Shown: positions 48,878 to 55,949 of the stretch, in pieces
Numbering within the stretch: position 1 is the first letter of the stretch
Layout: each line of letters starts with the position of its first letter
The notes under the pieces: model-generated
What the model was told of the DNA's origin: nothing
The model's input: only the letters and a program-made list of their open reading frames with translations
Databases searched by the model: none
From: a virus
Length of the DNA stretch: 64,000 bases
Virus record (IMG/VR): IMGVR_UViG_3300044682_000021
Coordinates: 1-64,000 of that record
Direction: 5' to 3' (one strand)
Translations under genes and position numbers: made by a program

Positions 48878-49077
48878 AACTCCGCACCCGTGAAGAGATT
48901 GCCAGAGATTACTACTTAGCATCTGGCCGCGCGAACTCTGCTCCCACTCAAGCGACCCTGAATCGGATTGACGGTCTTGAGGCGTTGAAGAAAACGGCAG
49001 ATGTTGTGCTGGCCTACCGTCCGAAGTCGAAGCGCAAAAAACCACGCAAGCGAAAGAAGGCAAAACGCCGTGCGTAG
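48829..49077 (+). CDS. basic mini-protein B of a duplicated pair
   Basis: 82 codons from ATG at 48829 (GAAGGAA 6 bases upstream). MKLRTREEIARDYYLASGRA and LEALKKTADVVLAYRPKSKR end in a Lys/Arg run. The C-terminal half repeats mini-protein A. The helical N-terminal part could bind a partner and the tail DNA or RNA. Confidence 0.6.
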   Translation: MRNVEGAPDLCGVDGMKLRTREEIARDYYLASGRANSAPTQATLNRIDGLEALKKTADVVLAYRPKSKRKKPRKRKKAKRRA

Positions 49078-49242
49078 AATCGTTGTCGGATATTCGGGCG
49101 GTGTTAGAGTCAAGAGGAATTATACGCACTATTTTTGTGGTCGGTTGGCTTGTAACCCTTGGCAGAGACGGGACTTTACTTGCTCCCCGCGCACTCCCGC
49201 GTCACCGTGGTCGCACGATTCCACGCCCGCGTACGATTTCCC

Positions 49243-49271
49243 TTGACACCGTGGTGAGGGCGTGGTATGTT
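49243..49271 (+). promoter_or_regulatory. plus-strand promoter
   Basis: TTGACA (49243-49248), 17-base spacer, TATGTT (49266-49271). The upstream sequence CGATTTCCCTTGACA is shared with the promoter at 53053. Transcript start near 49279. Confidence 0.8.
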
Positions 49272-49325
49272 GGCTCAACGTTCGCCACTGACCAACGAGG
49301 GACGCGGCTAGGAGGCCGCAACGAT

Positions 49326-49910
49326 ATGTCTAACGCATTGAAAGAACAGTTGTTAAGTAGTTACAGTTGGGTCGGAGAACTAGCGGCACGGGTGGCTAGA
49401 ATTGAGGCCGCCGCTAAGCACATTGGGCTGGATGACGCTTTGGATGGTGTAGAAGCTTACTGCACTATCACCACCTATGGAGACGCGCCGGAAATTTCCT
49501 GCTCACTCTATGTCCAGCGCGGCATCACCGCCGACTTTCAAACTCTGACAGAAAGTAATCCCTTACAGGTGTTGGCGAAGCGCCTTCTGCCAGCCGTGGG
49601 CAAGTTCACCAAGGGCTTCGATGACAGCAGCAACCGTCTTACCTTGACCGCCGATGTGATGGGTGTCAAGTTGATCTTAGGCATGAGCACGCCTAGTACA
49701 TGCACGGTCGAAACGGTCACGGAAGAGGTTGAGGTACCTGAAGAGGTGATCCCGGCGCACACGGAGAAGAAGACGCGATATGTGCTCAAAGGAGATTGCG
49801 CGCCGATCCTTGCGGCTACAGAGGACGAGGCTGCGCTGGTCGTAGGGACGGCACAGGCCGTGGCAGAGATCGGCGAGATCGTGGACCGAGTGACGGAAGG
49901 ACGGATCTGA
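49326..49910 (+). CDS. hypothetical protein preceding the nuclease
   Basis: 194 codons, MSNALKEQLLSSYSWVGELA, with TAGGAGG 10 bases upstream. A helical start, a beta-rich middle (CTITTYGDAPEISCSLYVQR; RLTLTADVMGVKLILGMSTP) and a charged helical end. It shares its last base with the nuclease start. First gene after the promoter at 49243. Perhaps a nuclease partner; no family recognised. Confidence 0.6.
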   Translation: MSNALKEQLLSSYSWVGELAARVARIEAAAKHIGLDDALDGVEAYCTITTYGDAPEISCSLYVQRGITADFQTLTESNPLQVLAKRLLPAVGKFTKGFDDSSNRLTLTADVMGVKLILGMSTPSTCTVETVTEEVEVPEEVIPAHTEKKTRYVLKGDCAPILAATEDEAALVVGTAQAVAEIGEIVDRVTEGRI

Positions 49911-51652
49911 TGAAAACCGTCTATACTGACCGCTCGCGCATCCTCGCCTACCAGCAGTGCCCCCGGCTCCGCTACCTTCAGTACCACCAGGACGGCACTG
50001 GGATTGAGAGTGCTCGCAAGCCGCTCCCATTGGCCGTGGGTGGGGCCGTGCATAAGGGATTGGAGACGCTGCTGCGTGACGGTGGCGCAATGTGGGAGCA
50101 CGGCGATCCCGCGATCAAGTTGCCTTGGGGTGAACTCAGCAAGGTATGGATGACTAAGATAGAAGATGACGCGGTCGCCGCCGCCCTCGCCGACTTCTCC
50201 ACCCACCGCTCCGCCTTGGCGCTGGACCTTACGGAGGCCACCGCCCTTGCCGCCGCGCTGGACCCCAAGGACGGGGGATTCGCGGCGCAACTCACCGCCA
50301 CGGCGCAGGAGCTGGGCATGTCGCCAGACGATCCCTCCCTCGCGGAGCTGCTGGGTCGGCAGCGCAACGCCGCTGCGGAATACGACGACTGGCTCTGGCG
50401 TGAGCAGGCCGCGCTGGTCGAGGGGATGGTGCGCGCCTACGCGCGGCGGCGGCTGCGGCCGCTGCTGGAGGAGTTCGAGGTGCTGGAGGTGGAGCGGGAA
50501 GAGGAGTGGGAACTGGCGGAAGAGTGGATGCTGAATCCGAATGGAGATCCGTATTGCCGTAAGTGTGGAGAGCATTGGGCACGAACTACTCATAACCCCA
50601 ATAAGAAGGTAGAAGGTAGCCACACATTTGAGAACCCTAATTACTTGGGTCCGATCCGTTTCCTATCCCGCCCCGACGCCCTCCTGCGGTCCCGCGCCGA
50701 CAACTCCCTCTACCTGCTGTCGTTCAAGACCGCCGCGTCGTGGGACATCCGCAAGGAGCGCGACGCGCAGCATGACATGCAGGGGCTGAGCGAGGGCGTG
50801 GGAGTGGAGAAGCGGCTGGGGGAGTGGTGGGCTCTGCTGCATTCTCGCATCATGCCCCAACAAGGCAATCCACCAATCGACGCCCCATCTCAGGCGATGT
50901 ACAACTACCTCGTGGCACTCCCCGCTCCGCCCCGCATCCTCGGCATCCGCTACGAGTACCTGCTCAAATCAAGTAGATATGCTGACAAAGACCTAGCCGC
51001 CAGATTCGGTCTAAATGTCTGGGCACAAAGATCGCATCTTATTCGTGCGTATCAAGGTGCTGATAACTCTTGGTGCTGGAGTTATGAATTCAAAAAGGAT
51101 GATGGAGGAGATTCCAAGCTATATTACAAGAATTGGCGGCCAAAAGCCGTCTGGGAGGTCATGTCAATTAAACAGTGGATTGATATGCTGGACGCCAGCA
51201 TCGAAACCATGTCAGCCGAGGACTCTACAATAGGCATGGAACCTAGGCTTTTGGGGTATAGGTCAGAGGCTCAGGCCCAAGGCTACACCGCGACGCATCC
51301 GCTAGACGACGTGTTTCCTGCGCCGCTGACCGTGTACCGACAGGACGACGATCTCCGCGACTGGGTGGAGCAGACGGAGGCGCAGGAACGCCGCGTCGCT
51401 GAGGCTGTAGCACGGATCGACGCTGCTGTGGACGATGGAGAGAAGCGTCATCTACTAAACGTTCTCGCTCCTATGTCGAGGCGCAGTTGCTCCTACCCGG
51501 TGGAATGCGTCTACGCCAAGTCGATTTGCTATGGTGGCGAGGACGCCCGACGTGATCCACTAGGCACAGGCGCGTTCCGCCGGCGAGAGCCCAACCATCC
51601 CGCCGAGGACGCTGTATTGAATAGCGTCGCGGCCCAAGGGCCGATTCGGTGA
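49910..51652 (+). CDS. RecB/Cas4-like PD-(D/E)XK nuclease with Fe-S cysteines
   Basis: 580 codons; ATG shares a base with the previous stop. N-terminal ILAYQQCPRLRYLQY holds Cys17. Motif I is VGGAVHKGLETLL (His48), motif II RPDALLR (Asp256), motif III LYLLSFKTAA (Lys273). Where the family has Asp/Glu two residues before Lys, this protein has Ser271. C-terminal Cys527, Cys533 and Cys540 (SCSYPVECVYAKSIC) with Cys17 resemble the 4Fe-4S staple of Cas4/AddB. It would process DNA ends in replication or recombination. The Ser substitution could weaken cutting. Confidence 0.75.
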   Translation: MKTVYTDRSRILAYQQCPRLRYLQYHQDGTGIESARKPLPLAVGGAVHKGLETLLRDGGAMWEHGDPAIKLPWGELSKVWMTKIEDDAVAAALADFSTHRSALALDLTEATALAAALDPKDGGFAAQLTATAQELGMSPDDPSLAELLGRQRNAAAEYDDWLWREQAALVEGMVRAYARRRLRPLLEEFEVLEVEREEEWELAEEWMLNPNGDPYCRKCGEHWARTTHNPNKKVEGSHTFENPNYLGPIRFLSRPDALLRSRADNSLYLLSFKTAASWDIRKERDAQHDMQGLSEGVGVEKRLGEWWALLHSRIMPQQGNPPIDAPSQAMYNYLVALPAPPRILGIRYEYLLKSSRYADKDLAARFGLNVWAQRSHLIRAYQGADNSWCWSYEFKKDDGGDSKLYYKNWRPKAVWEVMSIKQWIDMLDASIETMSAEDSTIGMEPRLLGYRSEAQAQGYTATHPLDDVFPAPLTVYRQDDDLRDWVEQTEAQERRVAEAVARIDAAVDDGEKRHLLNVLAPMSRRSCSYPVECVYAKSICYGGEDARRDPLGTGAFRRREPNHPAEDAVLNSVAAQGPIR

Positions 51653-51685
51653 TACCTGGGTATCTACCCAAAGGAGAAGTAAACA

Positions 51686-51856
51686 ATGGCAATCGAGCAT
51701 CGGCTGAAGCGAAAGCGCCGGGAGCATAAGCATCGGTGCATGAATAACTACGTATCGCAGTTCCGGATCGGCAAGGGCTACGTATCTCGCGCTAACAGAA
51801 TCGCAGAGTTCAAGATGCTCTGGAATCAGAGGCGGATCGGGTGCCCGCGACCGTGA
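51686..51856 (+). CDS. small basic protein
   Basis: 56 codons, MAIEHRLKRKRREHKHRCMN, with AAGGAG. A short hairpin (TGGGT-ATCT-ACCCA, 51657-51670) sits directly before the ribosome site and may modulate translation. Strongly basic, no motif. Confidence 0.6.
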   Translation: MAIEHRLKRKRREHKHRCMNNYVSQFRIGKGYVSRANRIAEFKMLWNQRRIGCPRP

Positions 51857-51858
51857 AA

Positions 51859-52029
51859 ATGTCATTCGAGTACGATGATGGCAAGCATCAGCCGCGAGTG
51901 GTGCTTGAGGGTGAGAATGGCGGCGAGGATGACCAACTCAAGATACTGGCCGCGTTCAAGAGCGTGACGTTTGCGGTTGTGATCGACGATGACGAAGAGG
52001 AAGTTGAGGCGGGCCACTGCGGTAATTGA
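51859..52029 (+). CDS. small acidic protein
   Basis: 56 codons from ATG at 51859 (a GTG at 51841 would add 6). MSFEYDDGKHQPRVVLEGEN then VTFAVVIDDDEEEVEAGHCG. Very acidic, in contrast to the basic gene before it. Function unknown. Confidence 0.5.
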   Translation: MSFEYDDGKHQPRVVLEGENGGEDDQLKILAAFKSVTFAVVIDDDEEEVEAGHCGN

Positions 52030-52042
52030 GGGGGAGGGGTGA

Positions 52043-52366
52043 ATGAGCAGGAAAGATTTCGATATTCCAATCAAGCATCCAGAGTGGTTGCAGTACTCTC
52101 GCGTAGCCGAGACGTTCGCGCTTCGCAAGAAGATCGGACCACTCCCCTGCGATGGCTGGATGCTCGTGGTTTCGTTGAAACATCCTCTACGTGCGATCTA
52201 CGGCAGCGATCTAAAAGCTGCATGGGCGCTAATGAAAATGGCGCTGCGGGAGAAGCTTCGGCAACCGTGGAGGTACATCGACTGTCGTCTACACCGAAAG
52301 AAATGGGCACAGGAAGAAGAACTGGAAGAACTGCGGGAGATCGAAGAGGAATTCAAGGCTGAGTAG
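52043..52366 (+). CDS. hypothetical early protein
   Basis: 107 codons, MSRKDFDIPIKHPEWLQYSR, with GGGGAGGGG upstream. A basic centre (AIYGSDLKAAWALMKMALRE) and acidic coil at the end (AQEEELEELREIEEEFKAE). No family recognised. Confidence 0.55.
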   Translation: MSRKDFDIPIKHPEWLQYSRVAETFALRKKIGPLPCDGWMLVVSLKHPLRAIYGSDLKAAWALMKMALREKLRQPWRYIDCRLHRKKWAQEEELEELREIEEEFKAE

Positions 52367-52435
52367 TTTGTCTGGTTTCGAGTCTGTGCGGAGAGAGGGA
52401 GTGGACACCAACCGGAATGAATGGAGGAGAGCGTC

Positions 52436-52768
52436 GTGAAAAATGACGAAGTTAAGTTTGAAGAGTGGGCCGTTTTGGAATTGTTCGGCCATCAGCGGTT
52501 GGCCGGATTAGTCACGGAGGTTCAGCTTGGCGGCGCGAGCTTCGTCCGTGTGGATGTGCCGGAAGACAGCAAGAAAAAGGGCTACAAGCTGACGAAGATG
52601 TACAACCCGTCCGCGATTTATTCGATTACGCCAGTCACGGAAGAGACGGCTCGCATGGTCGCGAAGTCTGTTTCTGGCGAACCAATCACGCGATGGGACG
52701 TGCAGGAAATGGTCCGCGAAGCCAAGCGCGCGCTGAAACCGGCGTTCATAGACGAAGACGCCAGCTAG
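52436..52768 (+). CDS. conserved hypothetical protein (GHQRLAG type)
   Basis: 110 codons from GTG at 52436 with GGAGGAG upstream. EEWAVLELFGHQRLAGLVTE, GGASFVRVDVPE, and MYNPSAIYSITPVTEETARM form a compact beta/alpha pattern I have seen in many phage and bacterial proteins without known function. Helical C-terminus (VQEMVREAKRALKPAF). Recognised as a family by pattern only. Confidence 0.6.
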   Translation: MKNDEVKFEEWAVLELFGHQRLAGLVTEVQLGGASFVRVDVPEDSKKKGYKLTKMYNPSAIYSITPVTEETARMVAKSVSGEPITRWDVQEMVREAKRALKPAFIDEDAS

Positions 52769-52808
52769 CCGGGGGAAGCCCGTCCCGGAATGAATGGATG
52801 AAAACTCC

Positions 52809-52847
52809 ATGAAAGCTACGCTCTTCAGGAAAGGAGGTGCCCATTGA
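52809..52847 (+). CDS. 12-codon leader peptide overlapping the next start
   Basis: MKATLFRKGGAH. The last bases contain the perfect ribosome site AAAGGAGGTG, and its stop overlaps the TTG of the following frame (TTGA). Looks like a coupling or leader peptide. Confidence 0.35.
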   Translation: MKATLFRKGGAH

Positions 52848-52954
52848 CAGCGAATTCCATGTTCTGCCGCTGTGCAGCACTCACCAGCTTTTGGCTGAGT
52901 TTCCTCTTCCCTGCCGCATGCCACTCACGGAACGCGATCCGCCGCGCCCCGTAG
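52844..52954 (+). CDS. short hydrophobic peptide with TTG start
   Basis: 36 codons, MTANSMFCRCAALTSFWLSF then LFPAACHSRNAIRRAP. The ribosome site AAAGGAGGTG is the best in the window. A Phe/Leu-rich central stretch could be membrane-active. Size makes the call uncertain. Confidence 0.4.
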   Translation: MTANSMFCRCAALTSFWLSFLFPAACHSRNAIRRAP

Positions 52955-53052
52955 GAGCCGTATCGGGATGCGGAGAGTAGATACGGCTCATCTCTTTACT
53001 GCCACTCGCCCGTCAGTAATTGCGCGAATTCAAGAAGGCGCTGCGATTTCCC

Positions 53053-53081
53053 TTGACAAAGTATCACCACTTGAGTATGGT
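53053..53081 (+). promoter_or_regulatory. plus-strand promoter of the recombination genes
   Basis: TTGACA (53053-53058), 17-base spacer, TATGGT (53076-53081), preceded by CGATTTCCC. The ATG of the ribbon-helix-helix gene lies 9 bases after the -10 box, so the mRNA may have almost no leader. Confidence 0.75.
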
Positions 53082-53090
53082 AACACCACT

Positions 53091-53282
53091 ATGAATAACA
53101 CCACTCTCAAACCCGCCCCCAAGCACGGCCCGTCGATCCGCATCCGGTTCCGCAACCTAGCCCAGAGGAACGCGCTTCGCCGGGCCGCCCGCCTCCGAGG
53201 GCTGACCCTGAACACTTACGCCATGACCGTGCTGGTGGATGCGGCGCGGGTGGCCCTGAAAGGAGTGGGCGGCAATGGCTAA
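53091..53282 (+). CDS. ribbon-helix-helix-like protein
   Basis: 63 codons, MNNTTLKPAPKHGPSIRIRF, then NLAQRNALRRAARLRGLTLN and TYAMTVLVDAARVALKG. A strand (SIRIRF) followed by two helices is the Arc/CopG/TraY layout. It should bind DNA as a dimer. The last 8 bases overlap the ATPase gene. It may autoregulate the promoter it follows. Confidence 0.65.
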   Translation: MNNTTLKPAPKHGPSIRIRFRNLAQRNALRRAARLRGLTLNTYAMTVLVDAARVALKGVGGNG

Positions 53283-54309
53283 ATCCGGCTGCATCTACGG
53301 GCCAACGTCTTCGTTCAAGACGACCGCTATCGCCCACTTCGCGCACTATATCGCGGAGAAGACGGGCAAAGCGACGCTCCTGTTCAGCGCTGACGGCGGC
53401 GGCTGGGCGCCATGTGAGGAAGAAGTCCGCGCTGGGATGATCCGCCCTTACCGCTGTGACACGGCGAACATTCCTCTTCCAGTGGTTCGCAAGGTGTCGC
53501 AGGGCTACTGGCCGCGCAACCCTGAAGAGACGGATATTGCCAAGGTAGAGTTCCACCGTGCCAACTGGGACGAGATCGGTGGGATAGCGGTCGAGGGATT
53601 CACCTCGATCGGCACCATGTTCATGCGCCACGCAGCGGACAAGAACCTGAAAACGGGCGAGGAGGGAACGTCGAAGTTCTACCAGCCTATCAACATCGCA
53701 GGCAACGTCGAGCAGGAAGTGTTTGCTGGTTCTTCGAAAGGGCACTACAATTTTGTGCAAAATCAACTCTTCGGCATGACCATGAATTTCACGTCCCTGC
53801 CTGTCGAGTACGTCCTGTTCACGGGACTGGAGAAAAAGGGCGAGGATGACGACCGCTCGACAGTGTATGGCGTCAGCGTCCCTGGTAAGGCGATCACCAA
53901 CCAGATCCCGACGTGGGTGGGTGATTTAATCCACGCGCAGGACTTCGCGGTGCCGCGAAAGGTACGGGTTCCGCCACCGGGTAAGATCGCAGCGCAGTGC
54001 AAACCGGAGGAGCTGATAGAGACGGACATTGTGGACACCGTGTGCCGTTACTACTTCAAGAAGCATCCAGACCCGTCGAGTGGGATCATGTTCCCCGCCA
54101 AGCCACGCGTGACTCACGGCGCGGTCAGGGAGTTGGAGAAACGCTATCCTGGTGGATACTTTGAGCCTTCTACAGAATCGGGATTCGACGACTACCTGCG
54201 CGTGATCGACGAACTTAGCGCCGGACGGGCGGATTCGATGAAGGACTGGCGTGCCAAGGCTGACGCCAAGCTGGGGCGTGGGGTGGCGGGAGTAGCAACA
54301 CCAAAATGA
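53275..54309 (+). CDS. RecA-fold ATPase (Sak4-like)
   Basis: 344 codons. Walker A is YGPTSSFKTT (Gly9 to Thr16, Lys15). A strand-acidic segment (GGIAVEGFTSIGTMF) and a Walker B-like region (YVLFTGLEKKGEDDDRSTVY) follow. Phage Sak4-type single-strand annealing or recombinase loaders share this size and simple core. It works with the downstream ssDNA-binding candidate and helicase. Located one gene after the promoter at 53053. Confidence 0.7.
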   Translation: MAKSGCIYGPTSSFKTTAIAHFAHYIAEKTGKATLLFSADGGGWAPCEEEVRAGMIRPYRCDTANIPLPVVRKVSQGYWPRNPEETDIAKVEFHRANWDEIGGIAVEGFTSIGTMFMRHAADKNLKTGEEGTSKFYQPINIAGNVEQEVFAGSSKGHYNFVQNQLFGMTMNFTSLPVEYVLFTGLEKKGEDDDRSTVYGVSVPGKAITNQIPTWVGDLIHAQDFAVPRKVRVPPPGKIAAQCKPEELIETDIVDTVCRYYFKKHPDPSSGIMFPAKPRVTHGAVRELEKRYPGGYFEPSTESGFDDYLRVIDELSAGRADSMKDWRAKADAKLGRGVAGVATPK

Positions 54310-54757
54310 CATTGATGCGGGGATTGAGCTACGCTGCGCTCGCAAGTCTCATAAACTTGATCGTACCGCGTTGAACTCGCGGCCCCGCTACCAATCTCGT
54401 ATGGCGATGTGGAAGGACACATTCGATAATGTTGACGCAATGCGATACAGGCTTGATGGGCGGTCTGGTGGCGACACTGGACGCATATTAGCGGCCCGTC
54501 CCGAAAGAGCGAGAGGACTCAGAGTACGGATGCAGCCTGTTCAACAGTAGACAACAACGTCCGGTAGGACCGACACTTCCGGCTGACATAAACTCAGTCT
54601 AGTTAAAGGTCGCCGTTGTTGGGTTGAGAAACCGCATAAGCTGGTATCAAGCCCAGTCCATACGATAAAGTTTGTTAGCCGACCGAAACAACTATGCCGT
54701 GCTGGCGCGCACGGTGACGCCTCCCGCGCCTACTCACACTCACGGAGGAAACACACC
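54310..54757 (+). other. 448-base gene-free stretch with complementary segments
   Basis: No credible open frame. Complementary pairs include GCGGGG (54317-54322) with CCCCGC (54383-54388), CCGCG/CGCGG nearby, CAACAACG (54552-54559) with CGTTGTTG (54613-54620) and GTCTAGT with AGTAGAC-like (pseudoknot order). Two short hairpins (GTCC/GGAC; GGG-TTGA/TCAA-G-CCC) add to it. The segment may be a structured RNA, a recombination or replication site, or decayed sequence. No tmRNA, tRNA or CRISPR signature is present. Confidence 0.45.
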
Positions 54758-55507
54758 ATGTCCGCATTTGGAGAAGTCACCTACGCCGACGCGCCTGCCG
54801 AAGCCGCAGCCGCGCCCAGCGAGCAACCTCAACTCATCGACCCCAACGACCCCCGGCTCACGTCGGAAACGCTCACCGACTCCGGCGCTGACGCCTACGC
54901 GATCCTGCCTCCGCTCCCCGATGGCAAGTGGCGCGCCAAGGCCAAGCAGGTGGACATCAAGGACGACAAGGGGCAGCAACAGCGGTACTCCGTGTTCTCG
55001 CGGCCCAAGATGGCGAACGGAGCGCCGTTCTTCGCCACCAACGTGGAGTTCTCGATCATCGACCATTCGGGCAAGAACGACGGCGTCAAGCTGACCGAGT
55101 ATTGGGTCAAGACGCTGATCGACGACCGCAAAGGGACCAGCCAAGCGGCGACGCTGATCCGCAAACTGGGCAAGCCGACGCCGCCCGCCGCCACGCATAA
55201 GGTGATCATCGACCTGCTGCTGGCGACCCTCGCCGCCGAGCCGGAGCTGGTGGTCGAAACGTCATGGTCCGCCGAGTGCCAGCACTGTCAGGAGTCGGCG
55301 AAGAAGAAGGGCGACCGCGCCCCGCGACCGTTCCTGCAAGGGATGCACCGCTTCCCTGCGACCAAGGTTCCGGGCGAGCACGACCCGATGGCCAAGTGTG
55401 GGACGTGCAACTCAATGGTGCGGGCGCAGCCGCGGATCGTAGGTTTCTATTCCCTCGCCGAATCGCAGCCGACGCGGGGCACGGGGCACGCGGCGACGGG
55501 GAAGTGA
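54758..55507 (+). CDS. candidate ssDNA-binding protein
   Basis: 249 codons with CGGAGGAAA upstream. An N-terminal Ala/Glu/Pro-rich leader is followed by an OB-like beta region (YAILPPLPDGKWRAKAKQVD; ATNVEFSIIDHSGKNDGVKL). Two CxxC pairs occur (CQHCQESAKKK and CGTCNSMVR), a possible zinc site. It sits between the Sak4-like ATPase and the helicase, where phages keep SSB. Assignment by context and fold, not sequence match. Confidence 0.55.
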   Translation: MSAFGEVTYADAPAEAAAAPSEQPQLIDPNDPRLTSETLTDSGADAYAILPPLPDGKWRAKAKQVDIKDDKGQQQRYSVFSRPKMANGAPFFATNVEFSIIDHSGKNDGVKLTEYWVKTLIDDRKGTSQAATLIRKLGKPTPPAATHKVIIDLLLATLAAEPELVVETSWSAECQHCQESAKKKGDRAPRPFLQGMHRFPATKVPGEHDPMAKCGTCNSMVRAQPRIVGFYSLAESQPTRGTGHAATGK

Positions 55508-55553
55508 GCAACGGATTCGGCGGCGCGGCCAACGCTCTGGCGATGCCGCCGAC

Positions 55554-55602
55554 GGACGCGGGACCGAGGCTAATCCCTTACCCGCGTCCCTTCTTACTCT
55601 TA
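55554..55602 (+). terminator. probable intrinsic terminator
   Basis: Perfect 9-bp stem GGACGCGGG (55554-55562)/CCCGCGTCC (55581-55589) with 18-base loop, followed by a T-rich tract CTTCTTACTCTT. Lies about 50 bases after the SSB-like gene. The T-run is interrupted, so efficiency is uncertain. Confidence 0.55.
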
Positions 55603-55655
55603 TGCTGTGGGAACTTAAATCGTTCGTGGCGTTCACGCGCTCTGCGCCATGCTGG

Positions 55656-55781
55656 ATGACCCCTATGTTCCAAGTATGCTTATATACACAGGACGATCAA
55701 GAGTCGCACCTGATAACTCGTGACGCGAACGGCTTGCGTTACATACCAGTCGAGGTGGATGATGGCCAGCCAAGCAACTGA
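55656..55781 (+). CDS. small hypothetical protein
   Basis: 41 codons, MTPMFQVCLYTQDDQESHLI then RYIPVEVDDGQPSN. Reads as a compact beta-hairpin peptide. It overlaps the start of the zinc-ribbon gene by 20 bases. Ribosome site is weak. Confidence 0.45.
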   Translation: MTPMFQVCLYTQDDQESHLITRDANGLRYIPVEVDDGQPSN

Positions 55782-55947
55782 GAACTGGATGCCTCGCTGC
55801 CCGCAGTGCGGACAAGGCACGCCCATGCTGGCCCCTGCCAACGGGTTCACCAAGCATATCGTGGACAAGGTGGAAGTGTACTGTGCGGAGTGTCGCTGGC
55901 GGGCGGTGCTGGCGGATGTGATAACGCAGGTGTATGTGAGGAGCTGA
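55762..55947 (+). CDS. small zinc-ribbon protein before helicase
   Basis: 61 codons, MASQATENWMPRCPQCGQGT and KVEVYCAECRWRAVLADVIT. Two CxxC knuckles give a single zinc ribbon. Start chosen 6 bases after GAGGTGG. Ends 2 bases before the helicase start; may bind helicase or DNA. Confidence 0.65.
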   Translation: MASQATENWMPRCPQCGQGTPMLAPANGFTKHIVDKVEVYCAECRWRAVLADVITQVYVRS

Positions 55948-55949
55948 GG

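Noticed and set aside
54672-54710. tmRNA-like tag peptide (ADRNNYAVLAR) in the noncoding stretch
   Set aside because: No stop after the tag, no T-arm or CCA-type acceptor and no tRNA-like ends nearby, so it is probably chance.
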